Of a stretch of 53,845 nt of DNA, positions 32,964-41,930 are shown piece after piece; the stretch's first letter is position 1, and each line of letters begins with the position of its first letter. A model generated the notes under the pieces. It was not told where the DNA came from, did not search any database, and saw only the letters and a program-made list of their open reading frames with translations. Source of the stretch: a virus. Location: positions 1-53,845 of the IMG/VR virus record IMGVR_UViG_3300042486_000458, one strand, 5' to 3'. The position numbers and the translations under genes were made by a program.

Positions 32964-33845
32964 TTAGATTGTTACGAGTGCGCCAGCAGATGCGTCATTG
33001 AACAGCAACTTCTGAACACCAGTGTTTTGCAACAGAGCCGCACCAGAGAACGCAGAAGCGCGTACCCAGCTATAGTTTTGCTCTTTGTTGTAATCCATCT
33101 CCACCTCAAAGTTTTCCTTATTGATGGCGTGACCGATTGCAGTCTTGTGATACATGAAGCAAGTCGCGCTTGATGTACCAACACCTGAAAGGCCATTCTG
33201 GATAAAGAAGTTCATGCCGTTCCACTGATACATTTTCTTCGTGCTTGATACGCCATCATCCCATTTTTTCATGGAGACATATTCAGCATTTGAAAACTCT
33301 TTCGTGCGCTGCAAGGAAGCCAAGAAGCCCGGCGTACAAGCAACATAAACGTCACCATCATCACACGTTACGAAGTTGTTACCCAAGTTCACAAGACCCT
33401 GCGTTACAAGATCAAGTGCACTGTCAATCGCTGTACCAGAAGGACCAGTTGTAGCTGTTCCGAGAGCTGTCAGGATTTCGTTTTCAACAGTACGTGAAAT
33501 AACCTTGTATGATGTTTTGAACATCGCAGCACGCTGCATCGCAGATGCTTGGTGTCCGAAAATGTTAAAGCCGCTCATACGAGGCAAGTCATGCCATTCT
33601 GTCAAGGAAAGCGTAACTTGGTTGTTGTTCATTGAACGTGGCACAATGTTACCATCAAGGCCGCGTGTCGTTGCTGTCGCATTACCGCTATCCTCAACAA
33701 CGAAAACGAATTGTGATCCGCGTTGCATGATTTCAGTTGTTACAGTTTGACGGAGTAGGGAAGCACCTCTTTCAAAGCCTTCGATGTACTCCATTGAATA
33801 TAGTTTTGCATTAGCAGACGTGCTGCCAGTAATAGTCTGTCCCAT
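32964..33845 (-). CDS. Major capsid protein
   Basis: A 293-residue protein. Position (after scaffold, before adaptor), its own strong promoter upstream and its terminator downstream of the next gene all fit a highly expressed coat protein. Visible segments: YIEGFERGASLLRQTVTTEIMQRGSQFVFVVED, LTEWHDLPRMSGFNIFGHQASAMQRAAMFKTS, GDVYVACTPGFLASLQRTKEFSNAEYVS and WNGMNFFIQNGLSGVG. This resembles podovirus coats of about 300-340 residues. Confidence 0.82.
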   Translation of the reverse strand: MGQTITGSTSANAKLYSMEYIEGFERGASLLRQTVTTEIMQRGSQFVFVVEDSGNATATTRGLDGNIVPRSMNNNQVTLSLTEWHDLPRMSGFNIFGHQASAMQRAAMFKTSYKVISRTVENEILTALGTATTGPSGTAIDSALDLVTQGLVNLGNNFVTCDDGDVYVACTPGFLASLQRTKEFSNAEYVSMKKWDDGVSSTKKMYQWNGMNFFIQNGLSGVGTSSATCFMYHKTAIGHAINKENFEVEMDYNKEQNYSWVRASAFSGAALLQNTGVQKLLFNDASAGALVTI

Positions 33846-34018
33846 TTGGAGACTCCTCTGATGTTAAAATGGTTGATTGTTTTCCACTTTAGAAAGGGTG
33901 TCTGCCTATAAAGGGGCTTTATCAGGGTGTCCTAAAGAGGGGCTGATGAGCGCAAAAGCAGGGCTTATCTAGTAATGGTATATGATATGGGGCGCGTTAA
34001 GCGGGTATCCATGATGCG

Positions 34019-34048
34019 ATAATACATAATTTATGTATTTTTTGTCAA
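34019..34048 (-). promoter_or_regulatory. Capsid promoter with palindrome
   Basis: Minus strand: TTGACA (34048-34043), 18-base spacer, TATTAT (34024-34019). The spacer holds a perfect 9+1+9 palindrome AATACATAATTTATGTATT (34021-34039), which would let a dimeric regulator block the promoter. The capsid start is about 175 bases downstream; the rest of the 433-base gap (33846-34278) shows no gene. Confidence 0.7.
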
Positions 34049-34173
34049 ATATTTTTTTATTGACGCGAGAAATATATTGGGACTATCATTTGATTATCCC
34101 TATACTCTCCCTCCCTAGAAGCAGGCTCGTCAACTCCCAGACGGGCTTGTTTCAATGTGAGGCCTACTACGCA

Positions 34174-34206
34174 CAAAAAAACCCCCGCAGGTTTTAAGTG
34201 CGGGGG
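34174..34206 (-). terminator. Terminator after the scaffold gene
   Basis: CCCCCGCA (34182-34189) and TGCGGGGG (34199-34206) form an 8-bp stem with a 9-base loop; on the minus strand it is followed by seven T. It insulates the capsid unit from the terminase-portal-scaffold unit. Confidence 0.85.
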
Positions 34207-34278
34207 AAAGGATAAGTCAAACAACACTACAAGGAAACTCAAATAAATACTATCATCCACTTTAGGGACGTGCAAGTA

Positions 34279-35136
34279 TTATCTTCTCATGCGTTCCTGC
34301 GCGTCTAAAAGTTCAACCATTCTAGCTTGACCCTTGGTGTCTTTAGCCCATGAATCAAGGTTTTTCATCTTGGCTTTTAGCGTTTCAATTTCATCAGAAA
34401 TCGACTGTGCAGGATTTGAAGAATTCGGAACAACAGTTGCGGCAGGGTTAATCTCACGTGCAATTGCAGCGAGTTCCTTTACCACTTCTGGGGATGATTC
34501 AAGCAAGGCAGCTCCAACCACATCACCAAAACGGGTTTTAACGAAATTTTCGGTCATGTTTTTATTCGCGAGATATTCTGGCCCCCATTCACCGCGCAAT
34601 GTTTCCTCAATCAGAACGCGCTGCGCTTTTGTCTCCTCAGCCGCTCTCGCCGCTGCCTGCTCTTGTGTTTTGTAGTACCAATCCACCGCTTGTTTTACTG
34701 CGCCTTCTGGTGCGTTTTCAGCGTGCATGGCTTTTAAAAACTCATCGACAACAGGCTTATCAGCCTCGCCAATTACAAGACCGTCTGGCATTTTGTATTT
34801 ATCAGGCGAATCAGGAATACCATTCTCGGCGCGCCATTTTATCTGATCTTCGGCAGAACCGTCTTTTGGAAACGCTATGTTACGTTTATATTCTCCAGAT
34901 GAGACTTTCTGCTTTAACTCAAAGCCAGCCTTGATCGCATCCTTCTGTGAATTATATCGCCCCAAATGCGCGAGGATTTTCTCATCATCACCTGCAATTT
35001 CCCTGCGCCAATCAACAGCAGGTTCTGCTGCGGGTTGCTCGGCTGGTGTGGCGGGTGTAGCCGCTACCGCTGGTGCAGCTTCGCTGCTACTTGGTGTATT
35101 CGGCGTTTCTGCGGGTTGTTCTATTACGTCTGTCAT
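34279..35136 (-). CDS. Scaffolding protein
   Basis: A 285-residue protein. The acidic/Pro/Ala-rich disordered N-terminus (residues 1-40) is followed by YNSQKDAIKAGFELKQKVSSG, PDSPDKYKMPDGL, a long helix and a C-terminal coiled coil (SISDEIETLKAKMKNLDSWAKDTK) ending in RMRR. This is the typical scaffold pattern upstream of a capsid gene. Confidence 0.75.
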   Translation of the reverse strand: MTDVIEQPAETPNTPSSSEAAPAVAATPATPAEQPAAEPAVDWRREIAGDDEKILAHLGRYNSQKDAIKAGFELKQKVSSGEYKRNIAFPKDGSAEDQIKWRAENGIPDSPDKYKMPDGLVIGEADKPVVDEFLKAMHAENAPEGAVKQAVDWYYKTQEQAAARAAEETKAQRVLIEETLRGEWGPEYLANKNMTENFVKTRFGDVVGAALLESSPEVVKELAAIAREINPAATVVPNSSNPAQSISDEIETLKAKMKNLDSWAKDTKGQARMVELLDAQERMRR

Positions 35137-35374
35137 TTTTTTGTTCCTCTCTCAGTTTTAGTAAATCAGTCTCAAGTTCCTTCACGATCGCAAGTCCTGC
35201 ACCGCGCACGCCTTGAGCGTAAAGCGTTTCGCGTTCACTATCGCGCTTGAATGTTTCATGCCTTATTCTGCATATTTTATGCAGTATTACGTCAATTGCA
35301 AGTTTTTGTTGCTCAGGTGTGGCTTCGCCTTTTGCTAAACATTGCAATGCGTGTGTTTCGCTAAATTCTATCAT
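35087..35374 (-). CDS. Small conserved phage protein between portal and scaffold
   Basis: A 95-residue protein. LAKGEATPEQQKLAIDVILHKICRIRHETFKRDSERETLYAQGVRGAGLAIVKEL resembles small proteins seen next to portal genes in other podoviruses (GxATPEQQKLAL...G..F.G..I). It overlaps the portal stop by 4 bases and the scaffold start by 50 bases, in another frame. Confidence 0.65.
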   Translation of the reverse strand: MIEFSETHALQCLAKGEATPEQQKLAIDVILHKICRIRHETFKRDSERETLYAQGVRGAGLAIVKELETDLLKLREEQKNDRRNRTTRRNAEYTK

Positions 35375-37011
35375 TGCCTGATCTGCTCTAATGATTGCGC
35401 TGCTGCGCCGATTGACTGAGCCGCATCACCGCCCTGCTGCGCCATTGCCATGAGTTGCTGCATTTCTGCGGCCTGTTGTTGTTGCGCCTCAAGCTCTGCG
35501 GCTTGCTCAACCGTTCTAAACCATTCACGTGGCGCGCCAATACCATCAAGTGTATCGCGTGTCGCAGTCTTGCCATCAAGAATAAACTGAACAGCAGGAT
35601 CGAACGAAGCCATCTGTGCGATAATGCCAGTCGCTTCGGAAAGCATATTACCTTTAGCGCGGTCCATCGTTTCGCGAAGTGGATTGACGAATTTAAATTC
35701 AATATTCTCGCCGAGTAAATCTTCTGGTATTTCGCGTGTCGGGCCAAACAAGCCATTCGCGAAACCAACTTCAAACGCAAGCGAGCATATACCGCCATTG
35801 TATTCAGCTTCGAGCGGATCAAGTAGCGGCAATGCGCCGCGTATGTAATCATTGATACGCTGTGATACTTCATAGGGCGACATACCACCACCTAAAGGCG
35901 GCAGGCCGATCTTGGTCATAAAGTGTGCATCTTCAATTGCAAGCGCGGTACGCTCAAGCATATCAAGCCCCAGCGGAATTGCACCATTCTGCCGCGTAAT
36001 CGGGCGAAGCACTTCACCCAAACGCTCATCGTAATCAGCATCCACGTTTGTAATACCGCCAGCATAGGCGTTAATATCCGAGCGCAGCGCATCACCAACA
36101 GAAATCATTGGCGGATCAACAGCCTTCTGACCAGCTTCTAGCAAGACCAGCATCATATCCTGAATTAAAAACGCATCAGGCAGTGAGGATGTCGTCGGCG
36201 GCGAGTAGGCGTACTGCGAACCGCTTATTGTTTTCCAGCGCGGAATACAGTAAAATGGTACATTTGTATATTTTTCCTCCAGAATAGCCCTGTTCTCAAC
36301 ATCATAGAATATGGAAACATATTTGAAGCGCTTATTGCTTTTACCAGTGGCGTAATCCTCGGCATCCATAAATGTATGGCGCACTTCAAACTGCTGGTAC
36401 GGATTCTTCTCCGCCGCTTTACGCACCTTTTGATGCACGCTGGATGGAAATATTTTAATTAAATCTTCTGCGGTTGGCTTCCAGCGGCGATCAACGCGGC
36501 TAATCTTGCCGTATTGGTTTTCACACCATACCACATCGCGCAAGTGCCAATTGCGGAACAACAGAGCATTACTGCGCCAATTCATTTCGCACGAAATTAC
36601 AGTATTTCCGAAAGCGGCGAGGTCATCATCCGACTCTTTTGTTGCCCTGCTGAAATTGCTATCATTGTCATACATAGCGCGGCGCAAGATATGCCCGCTT
36701 TTTTGCAACCAGCGTTTCGCATCCTCACTACGTTTTTCGTAAAAAGGAACAGTTGCGTAAAACCAGTCTTTATCCTGCGGCCTAAATATTGTCGAGATAA
36801 TATTGGATAATTCCCTATGCGCCCGAAGCGGCTGGGAAGTTGTTAGATGCGATGCGAAGTTTTCCCCTATGTTGCGCGTCATAGTGAAATCAGCGCGTTC
36901 CACGTAGAAGTTTTCGGCAATCTTTTGCCATAGTGAAAGCAGGGGAAGCCTATCCGAAAATAAGCGGTCACCCTGCCTTACCAACAATTCGCAATCCGCG
37001 ACAGATGCCAT
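35371..37011 (-). CDS. Portal (head-tail connector) protein
   Basis: A 546-residue protein of the podovirus connector type: LFSDRLPLLSLWQKIAENFYVERADF, HLTTSQPLRAHRELSNIISTIFRPQDKDWF, VWCENQYGKISRVDRRWKPTAED, and a helical, Gln/Ala-rich C-terminus that could reach into the capsid. Twelve copies should form the DNA channel. GGCAGGGTGAC follows the start; directly adjacent to the 37012 gene. Confidence 0.83.
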   Translation of the reverse strand: MASVADCELLVRQGDRLFSDRLPLLSLWQKIAENFYVERADFTMTRNIGENFASHLTTSQPLRAHRELSNIISTIFRPQDKDWFYATVPFYEKRSEDAKRWLQKSGHILRRAMYDNDSNFSRATKESDDDLAAFGNTVISCEMNWRSNALLFRNWHLRDVVWCENQYGKISRVDRRWKPTAEDLIKIFPSSVHQKVRKAAEKNPYQQFEVRHTFMDAEDYATGKSNKRFKYVSIFYDVENRAILEEKYTNVPFYCIPRWKTISGSQYAYSPPTTSSLPDAFLIQDMMLVLLEAGQKAVDPPMISVGDALRSDINAYAGGITNVDADYDERLGEVLRPITRQNGAIPLGLDMLERTALAIEDAHFMTKIGLPPLGGGMSPYEVSQRINDYIRGALPLLDPLEAEYNGGICSLAFEVGFANGLFGPTREIPEDLLGENIEFKFVNPLRETMDRAKGNMLSEATGIIAQMASFDPAVQFILDGKTATRDTLDGIGAPREWFRTVEQAAELEAQQQQAAEMQQLMAMAQQGGDAAQSIGAAAQSLEQIRQ

Positions 37012-37200
37012 CTAGCTACCCAATTTATCTTTCTGGTTTTGAGAAACATAAGTAGATTCCCGCCCAGAAGCGGAAATCCGCTGGGCTACACGTTTCTGTG
37101 CAGCCAGCTTTTTCGTAGGATCTTCCGCGTCCGGCATTGCGACCGGATCGGGAATAGCAGGCGCAGCCGCCTGCTTAGGTTTTGACATCAGCCCGCCCAT
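37012..37200 (-). CDS. Small hypothetical virion-cluster protein
   Basis: A 62-residue Pro/Ala/Lys-rich protein (SKPKQAAAPAIPDPVAMPDAEDP, ISASGRESTYVSQ). Such short proteins beside the portal gene are common in podoviruses; role unknown. Its ATG overlaps the previous TAA; a second ATG at 37188 is possible. Confidence 0.6.
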   Translation of the reverse strand: MGGLMSKPKQAAAPAIPDPVAMPDAEDPTKKLAAQKRVAQRISASGRESTYVSQNQKDKLGS

Positions 37201-37997
37201 TAGTAGCGATCCTTGCGAACATCAACGTAATCCACGTCGATTGTGCGCGTAGCCGCGACAAGTGAAGTCGCATAAACCGCTGGCGTCAAACCAACTGTTT
37301 TTGTTACAGCGTTCGACATTACACCGCCGCCGCGCCCCTGACCGTTAACGAAGAATTTCGCCGCGCCATCCTTATCAACCTCAATCTTGAGGATAACGAA
37401 TGTATCAGCAACAGGCGCAACACCAAGGTTAAGAGCGGTTGCATCTGTATCAGCCTTAACGCCAACACCCCAGAAATTTGCAGTCGTCATGCTTGTATCG
37501 AAGATAATACCAACCGCATCAGAGGCGTTTGTCGTAATACCGTTTGCAGTACCAGAGCCTTCAATCGGTGCTTCAAACGTGCCGAGGTCGGTAAAACCAA
37601 CGAATAGTTTTACAGTCGTAATAGCTGATAGCTTCAAACGTGCTTCAAATGAAAGCCCGCCATCTTCTGCTTTGAAGTTATAAAACGCGCCAAATGTAAT
37701 ACCGATACCGTTACCCGCATATGTCAGCGTTGCAGAGTCGCCAGTCGTCAAGCGGCAGATACCGTTAATGCCAGATACAACAGCCGCATCTGATGTTGTG
37801 GTGTCAGCACCTTCAACGACAGACCACTGATCGGCAATTACATCACCGAAAAAGTCATCAAAGAATACAACGCGCTTACTATTATCATATGGCGCAATCA
37901 AGCGGTTGCGTGAAACAACGTCACCATCTTTTGTTAAGCCGAACCCAGACGGGCCAGAACCGTGTAGAGAAACTCGAATTGTTTTATCGACAGCCAT
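37200..37997 (-). CDS. Structural protein with jelly-roll (LamG-like) domain
   Basis: A 265-residue protein. FDDFFGDVIADQWSVVEG, GLSFEARLKLSAITTVKLFVGFTD, VGIIFDTSM and FVILKIEVDKDGAAKFFVNGQ are strands of a concanavalin/LamG-type sandwich. Probably a head decoration or fibre protein. First gene after the promoter/palindrome at 38048. Confidence 0.6.
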   Translation of the reverse strand: MAVDKTIRVSLHGSGPSGFGLTKDGDVVSRNRLIAPYDNSKRVVFFDDFFGDVIADQWSVVEGADTTTSDAAVVSGINGICRLTTGDSATLTYAGNGIGITFGAFYNFKAEDGGLSFEARLKLSAITTVKLFVGFTDLGTFEAPIEGSGTANGITTNASDAVGIIFDTSMTTANFWGVGVKADTDATALNLGVAPVADTFVILKIEVDKDGAAKFFVNGQGRGGGVMSNAVTKTVGLTPAVYATSLVAATRTIDVDYVDVRKDRY

Positions 37998-38047
37998 TTG
38001 CTTGTCTCCTATATAAGAATTACCCCCACGTTACTCTCAGGGGCAAT

Positions 38048-38080
38048 GGTATTATAATACCATATAGGAAGAAATGGCAA
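38048..38080 (-). promoter_or_regulatory. Late promoter with palindrome GGTATTATAATACC (site D)
   Basis: A perfect 14-bp palindrome at 38048-38061. Its centre contains TATAAT (38056-38051 on the minus strand), and TTGCCA (38080-38075) lies 18 bases upstream. A sigma70-type promoter whose -10 sits inside an operator-like palindrome; 51 bases from the 37997 gene. Confidence 0.65.
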
Positions 38081-38085
38081 CACTA

Positions 38086-40617
38086 TTATATGTGTCTCTT
38101 GCGTTCCGAGTGCCCGACATTCATAGATGGCCTTCCACCGCTGCCGTATAGCGTCTTATTCGTCACTTCCTTCTGCCGTTTCAGGTATGTCCAGTATGCG
38201 ATACGCAGCGCGTCAGCTCTGCCCGGCGATCTGCCGATTTCCTTCTTTATCTTTTCCTTTGGCGTAATACTGATACACTGCTTGCCACCGATGCGCTCAA
38301 CTTCAAATGTATAAGCACAAAGCTCTGTCATAAGCTCCTGATCTTCTGGAAGTGCCATGGTTGGATTGTATTCAGGATCGAGAGCTTCGCGAAGCCGCCA
38401 CAGGCTTTCAGCTGTTACCTTATCAAAGTGCAGTACCTTATTCTGGTCCATTGCGGATGATGTTTTTGAGCCGACATAGTGCAGCACCTTTATGCCACTG
38501 TCCGACAATATACGCTTTGGATCGCCGCCATATCCGCCGCCCATATCCATACCAACCCATGCGCCGTTACGAAGATGTTTAACAACAAGGGCGGCGACAT
38601 CAGAGCCATCCACAATATCCTTCCCACCTTTTGCAATAAGCGGATCGACAAACAGGTCATCACGTATTGGCGCGAGAACGGTATCATCGCCACCAAGTGA
38701 CGGGTCACACCCCATGGAGTTCATAGGCTTGCGCTGCTCATTCTTCCGCTCATTCCATCTCGCGTTTGCAGCGCGTATCCATGATGTCGGAATAACCTGA
38801 TTTTCCTTATCGGTTCGTGATAACATGAAATTACCATCGCGCATTGCGGAACGTAGCGGTTCTGGTAGCGCGTCAAGCGTGGATTTGTAATCCGTATTTA
38901 TAAGGTATGGGTTATCGGACAGTTTGCCGGGGATGAATGTCCGTGATTTCGGTTTAGTCGGCGTTTTCTCGCCTGAAAACAATATCGGCTCAGGGCCATC
39001 AACCCACATATCCTTACCATCTGGATCAGTCACAACCCATCGAAGCTCGCCATGCTTTGCGGGTTTGTGATATGTCGGATCAAGCCATGGCCTCCAATAA
39101 CCGATAATCCAGTCACCCGCAGATGAGGTTGGCGGGTTTGATGCGCCGAGAACACGGGTGCGCTGGTTTTTCTTTACCGATCTGACCCATGTCTGCAAGA
39201 ACCTGAAATCATGCTCCTTAAAGTTCGCCAATTCGTCATACGCCAAAAGGTCGTGAGGCTGACCTTGCCAAGTGGTCGAGTTGTCACCAATAGCCCCAAA
39301 TTCAATTGTGCGCTTATCCTTTGTCCGCAGCCTTGGCCTCGTACCACCTGTAAAACCCTCCCGCGTACCATTAAGGCGGATGGCATCTTCGGTGAGTGCG
39401 AAAAGATCAGTATAAGACGGTCTTAAAATAAGCGACTTTTCATGCTCGCTCAGTGCCAAGCCGAGGATAAGACCAGACTTGCCACTATTGCCTGTAATAA
39501 ATATCTTTCCATCCCGCCTTGCCAGCCAGAAGCCAGTCGTTGTTGTAAAGCAGTACATACGCTCGGCTGGTATTCTTGTGATATTAGTCACATCACAGCG
39601 TATTGATACCGACGATGCCACGCTACCAGCTTTTGATATATGAACGCGGTATATGGTTTTATGATTTGCACTGTGAGGAGGGACTACCGATATACTCGCG
39701 AACCTTCCGCAGGCGTGGGCGGCGAATTGAATAAAGTCGGCATCGCATTTATTTGTCGTGTTATAACATATATCACCACCAGTTGCGCCTGAGTAAGCAC
39801 CATCCCAATATGATACCTCATCTAGCACCACTTGAAGATGACGAGCGGGTAGAGTGTACCAATACGGCTCGTCATATTTCTTGGATAGCGTCGGCGACTC
39901 AAACCCATATCTAACCTCTGTTGGCCTATTTGGATTATTATATGTATGATATGCTATATTTAATTCACTCAGGAAACCAAGGAGTCTATCCTTCTTGCGT
40001 TGCTTGCGTAGCGATATGCGGCAATACGCACCACCATCTTTTCTGTGTGTCAAATTGCCATCTGCTTTAATTGCTACAGCAAGGCGCAGGAATAACTCAT
40101 CACGCGGCGATATGTCATCATCCCATACATTAAAGGATGTAGGGACTTTATTCTTTGATGGTTTACGCTCCACCTGCGCGGCGGTTTTAACAACAAGTTT
40201 ACCGTTGTATTGGTACAACGGCATTTTGTGGCATTCGGATAGTGCCATGGAGATACGGCTGGATTTAAACTCGATAAGCTCTTTGCAAGGCGCGTCTATG
40301 TATGCCAGTGGTGTTTCAAAGTGGAGAAATGGTTGGTGTTTGTCTTGCAAATAAAGAACGGCAATTGATTGTGGATTATTGACATCATAGCTATCAATGC
40401 GCTGCCATCCTGCGCTTGTCAGGTATTCAGTATCTCCAGATGTGCAACCAGCCGCGCCGCCATATAGCAACACATCAGCCTCGGAGAAGTAGGCATCCGT
40501 TTGTGGCCCCGGATTTGGAACAAATTTAATACCCGCCATTAGCTGCTCTGTTTCAGCAACCAGCTTGTCGTATTCCTCAGGTGATAGGTTTGCGATTATA
40601 TCTTCGTAGTTGGTCAT
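38086..40617 (-). CDS. terL: Large terminase with intein
   Basis: An 843-residue precursor; without the 320-residue intein, 523 residues, normal for TerL. The ATPase Walker A GGAAG/SGKS is split by the intein after residue 57. Downstream: DLLAYDELANF (Walker B) and GASNPP (coupling motif). The nuclease domain shows MGCDPSLGGDD and VGMDMGGGYGGDP, with acidic residues that bind metal. It packages DNA at the portal and cuts concatemers. Followed by structural genes. Confidence 0.9.
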   Translation of the reverse strand: MTNYEDIIANLSPEEYDKLVAETEQLMAGIKFVPNPGPQTDAYFSEADVLLYGGAAGCTSGDTEYLTSAGWQRIDSYDVNNPQSIAVLYLQDKHQPFLHFETPLAYIDAPCKELIEFKSSRISMALSECHKMPLYQYNGKLVVKTAAQVERKPSKNKVPTSFNVWDDDISPRDELFLRLAVAIKADGNLTHRKDGGAYCRISLRKQRKKDRLLGFLSELNIAYHTYNNPNRPTEVRYGFESPTLSKKYDEPYWYTLPARHLQVVLDEVSYWDGAYSGATGGDICYNTTNKCDADFIQFAAHACGRFASISVVPPHSANHKTIYRVHISKAGSVASSVSIRCDVTNITRIPAERMYCFTTTTGFWLARRDGKIFITGNSGKSGLILGLALSEHEKSLILRPSYTDLFALTEDAIRLNGTREGFTGGTRPRLRTKDKRTIEFGAIGDNSTTWQGQPHDLLAYDELANFKEHDFRFLQTWVRSVKKNQRTRVLGASNPPTSSAGDWIIGYWRPWLDPTYHKPAKHGELRWVVTDPDGKDMWVDGPEPILFSGEKTPTKPKSRTFIPGKLSDNPYLINTDYKSTLDALPEPLRSAMRDGNFMLSRTDKENQVIPTSWIRAANARWNERKNEQRKPMNSMGCDPSLGGDDTVLAPIRDDLFVDPLIAKGGKDIVDGSDVAALVVKHLRNGAWVGMDMGGGYGGDPKRILSDSGIKVLHYVGSKTSSAMDQNKVLHFDKVTAESLWRLREALDPEYNPTMALPEDQELMTELCAYTFEVERIGGKQCISITPKEKIKKEIGRSPGRADALRIAYWTYLKRQKEVTNKTLYGSGGRPSMNVGHSERKRHI
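39487..40446 (-). other. Intein in the large terminase, LAGLIDADG type (320 aa)
   Basis: Starts with Cys58 (CTSGDTEYLTSAGWQRID, block A), block B is SECHKMPL, then a LAGLIDADG-like motif LRLAVAIKADGNL at about 178-190 and a second helix DFIQFAAHACGR. It ends YCFTTTTGFWLARRDGKIFITGN with Ser as first C-extein residue. Splicing would restore the GSGKS Walker A loop. This insertion point is a known hot spot in phage terminases. Confidence 0.92.
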
Positions 40618-40650
40618 ATTGCTTCCAATATTGTGGAACAGGGGAGTTGG

Positions 40651-40869
40651 TCATGTGGACTCTGATGATAGCATGGGAATGGGCGCAGGTGCGGGTGCAT
40701 CACATACACGTTGTCCGAGCATAATGCGGGACACGGTGCTTTTTGATATTCCGGTTTTAAGTGCAATCGAGCGAACGGATTCGCCTGCTGCTGCGAGCTT
40801 AAGTACCAGTTCGGTTTCAAGAACCCATTGCGGCTTACGGCCTGCTGTTTTATTCGTCGTATTCGTCAT
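40651..40869 (-). CDS. HTH DNA-binding protein (possible terminase partner)
   Basis: A 72-residue protein with a resolvase-type helix-turn-helix (SVRSIALKTGISKSTVSRIM). Pro/Ala-rich tail. It sits between the candidate small terminase and TerL, overlapping the former by 20 bases. It may recognise the packaging site or act as regulator. Confidence 0.6.
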   Translation of the reverse strand: MTNTTNKTAGRKPQWVLETELVLKLAAAGESVRSIALKTGISKSTVSRIMLGQRVCDAPAPAPIPMLSSEST

Positions 40870-41323
40870 AATCTATATCTTCAATATCATGCGAGGTATG
40901 TGCGTTAGGTGCGTCAGGCGAAGCAGGAGGGGGAACTCCACGCATCCTAAGCTGATCCAAGAATGCGAGTTTGCGGGCGAGTTCATCGGGTGCAACGCTC
41001 ATTATGTTAATATTTGTCGTATTCCCAGCCTGCGTATCGCCAGTCGGCTTACCATCCGAGCGCGCCAATATCTCCTTCGCGGCGTCATTCGCGAGACGTT
41101 TATCCTCGCCTGCCATATTATCAAGCAGCGTCATCATGGCGATATGGCGCATGACCTCCGCCATTTCCTTCGCAGGCTTACCTTCCTCCGACATACGTTT
41201 GAGCTTATCACGTGCGACTTCAATGGATTCCACAAGTCCGATGTTTAACGGGACACCACCGTTTGATTTCTCCCCGTGGAGAGCCATCAATTTACGGTTC
41301 ATCATCTGCGTGCGTTCGTCCAT
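40850..41323 (-). CDS. Small terminase candidate
   Basis: A 157-residue protein. ANDAAKEILARSDGKPTGDTQAG followed by NINIMSVAPDELARKLAFLDQL is a plan (KEIL.R..GKPT...) seen in phage small-terminase-type proteins. Acidic C-terminus (DIEDIDYDEYDE). Position just before the HTH gene and TerL supports the call, but no DNA-binding domain is obvious. Confidence 0.5.
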   Translation of the reverse strand: MDERTQMMNRKLMALHGEKSNGGVPLNIGLVESIEVARDKLKRMSEEGKPAKEMAEVMRHIAMMTLLDNMAGEDKRLANDAAKEILARSDGKPTGDTQAGNTTNINIMSVAPDELARKLAFLDQLRMRGVPPPASPDAPNAHTSHDIEDIDYDEYDE

Positions 41324-41369
41324 ATTATTGTGCCAATGTGCCTGCGAGCGTGCGTTCGTCCATATGCGT

Positions 41370-41795
41370 TTATACTATATTATGTTTACATTGGAGAGCC
41401 ATCAGTCCCGATGCCTGTACGTTATTGATATGAGATAACACCTTCTCCAATCCATCAAGTGGATGCTCTGCGCGGACCAGAAAGTAATTGTGCCCCATAT
41501 CGGACATCTTGGCTTGCAAATCCTTTTGCGGCTGTGATTGTGGGCGGGACTCCACTTTTAATTCGATAAATACAGACATGCCACGGGGGAGAAGGACAGT
41601 TAGGTCAGGCCAACCTTTTAACGCGCCTGTTACGGTTTTCTGCTGCATACCCTTTGGAGATAGCGATAAACCATTACCATCGCCATGTATCACGTGGCCC
41701 AGCCTACGAAGCTCCTGAACAATGTAGGCTTGCACCATCCATTCCTTCCAGAAGTAGTGTTCATCATTTGGTAGTCGTCCGAGAAATAAATCCAT
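41370..41795 (-). CDS. VRR-NUC nuclease
   Basis: A 141-residue protein. GWPDLTVLLPRGMSVFIELKVESRPQSQPQKDLQAKM contains the VRR-NUC signature (G-x-P-D-L, E-x-K, then Q). PD-(D/E)XK fold; often a Holliday-junction or structure-specific nuclease in phages. The open frame extends upstream to 42131 through low-complexity sequence; the ATG at 41795 is chosen as domain start though its ribosome site is weak. Confidence 0.8.
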   Translation of the reverse strand: MDLFLGRLPNDEHYFWKEWMVQAYIVQELRRLGHVIHGDGNGLSLSPKGMQQKTVTGALKGWPDLTVLLPRGMSVFIELKVESRPQSQPQKDLQAKMSDMGHNYFLVRAEHPLDGLEKVLSHINNVQASGLMALQCKHNIV

Positions 41796-41910
41796 GTGGT
41801 TATAGTGCCATAAGAAAAAAGGGTATGCAAGAAGATATTGGGACAGTATGGAACATATTTCGGGACAGTGAAGTGGTGGAGGTGAGTGTGGTGGTGTATA
41901 TAGGGAATTC

Positions 41911-41930
41911 GGGGGTGGGGTAGGGGGGGG
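41911..41930 (+). other. G-run, possible G-quadruplex
   Basis: Runs of five, four and eight G separated by one T and by TA. The longest run can supply two strands of a quadruplex. It lies about 115 bases upstream of the VRR-NUC start, and would appear in the non-template strand for minus transcription as C-runs. Confidence 0.45.

Noticed and set aside
33977-33990. Sixth copy of the GGTAT palindrome (GGTATATGATATGG)
   Set aside because: The second arm does not match; counted as chance.
34057-34275. 72-residue minus-strand frame
   Set aside because: Covers a strong terminator and the promoter region; no ribosome site.
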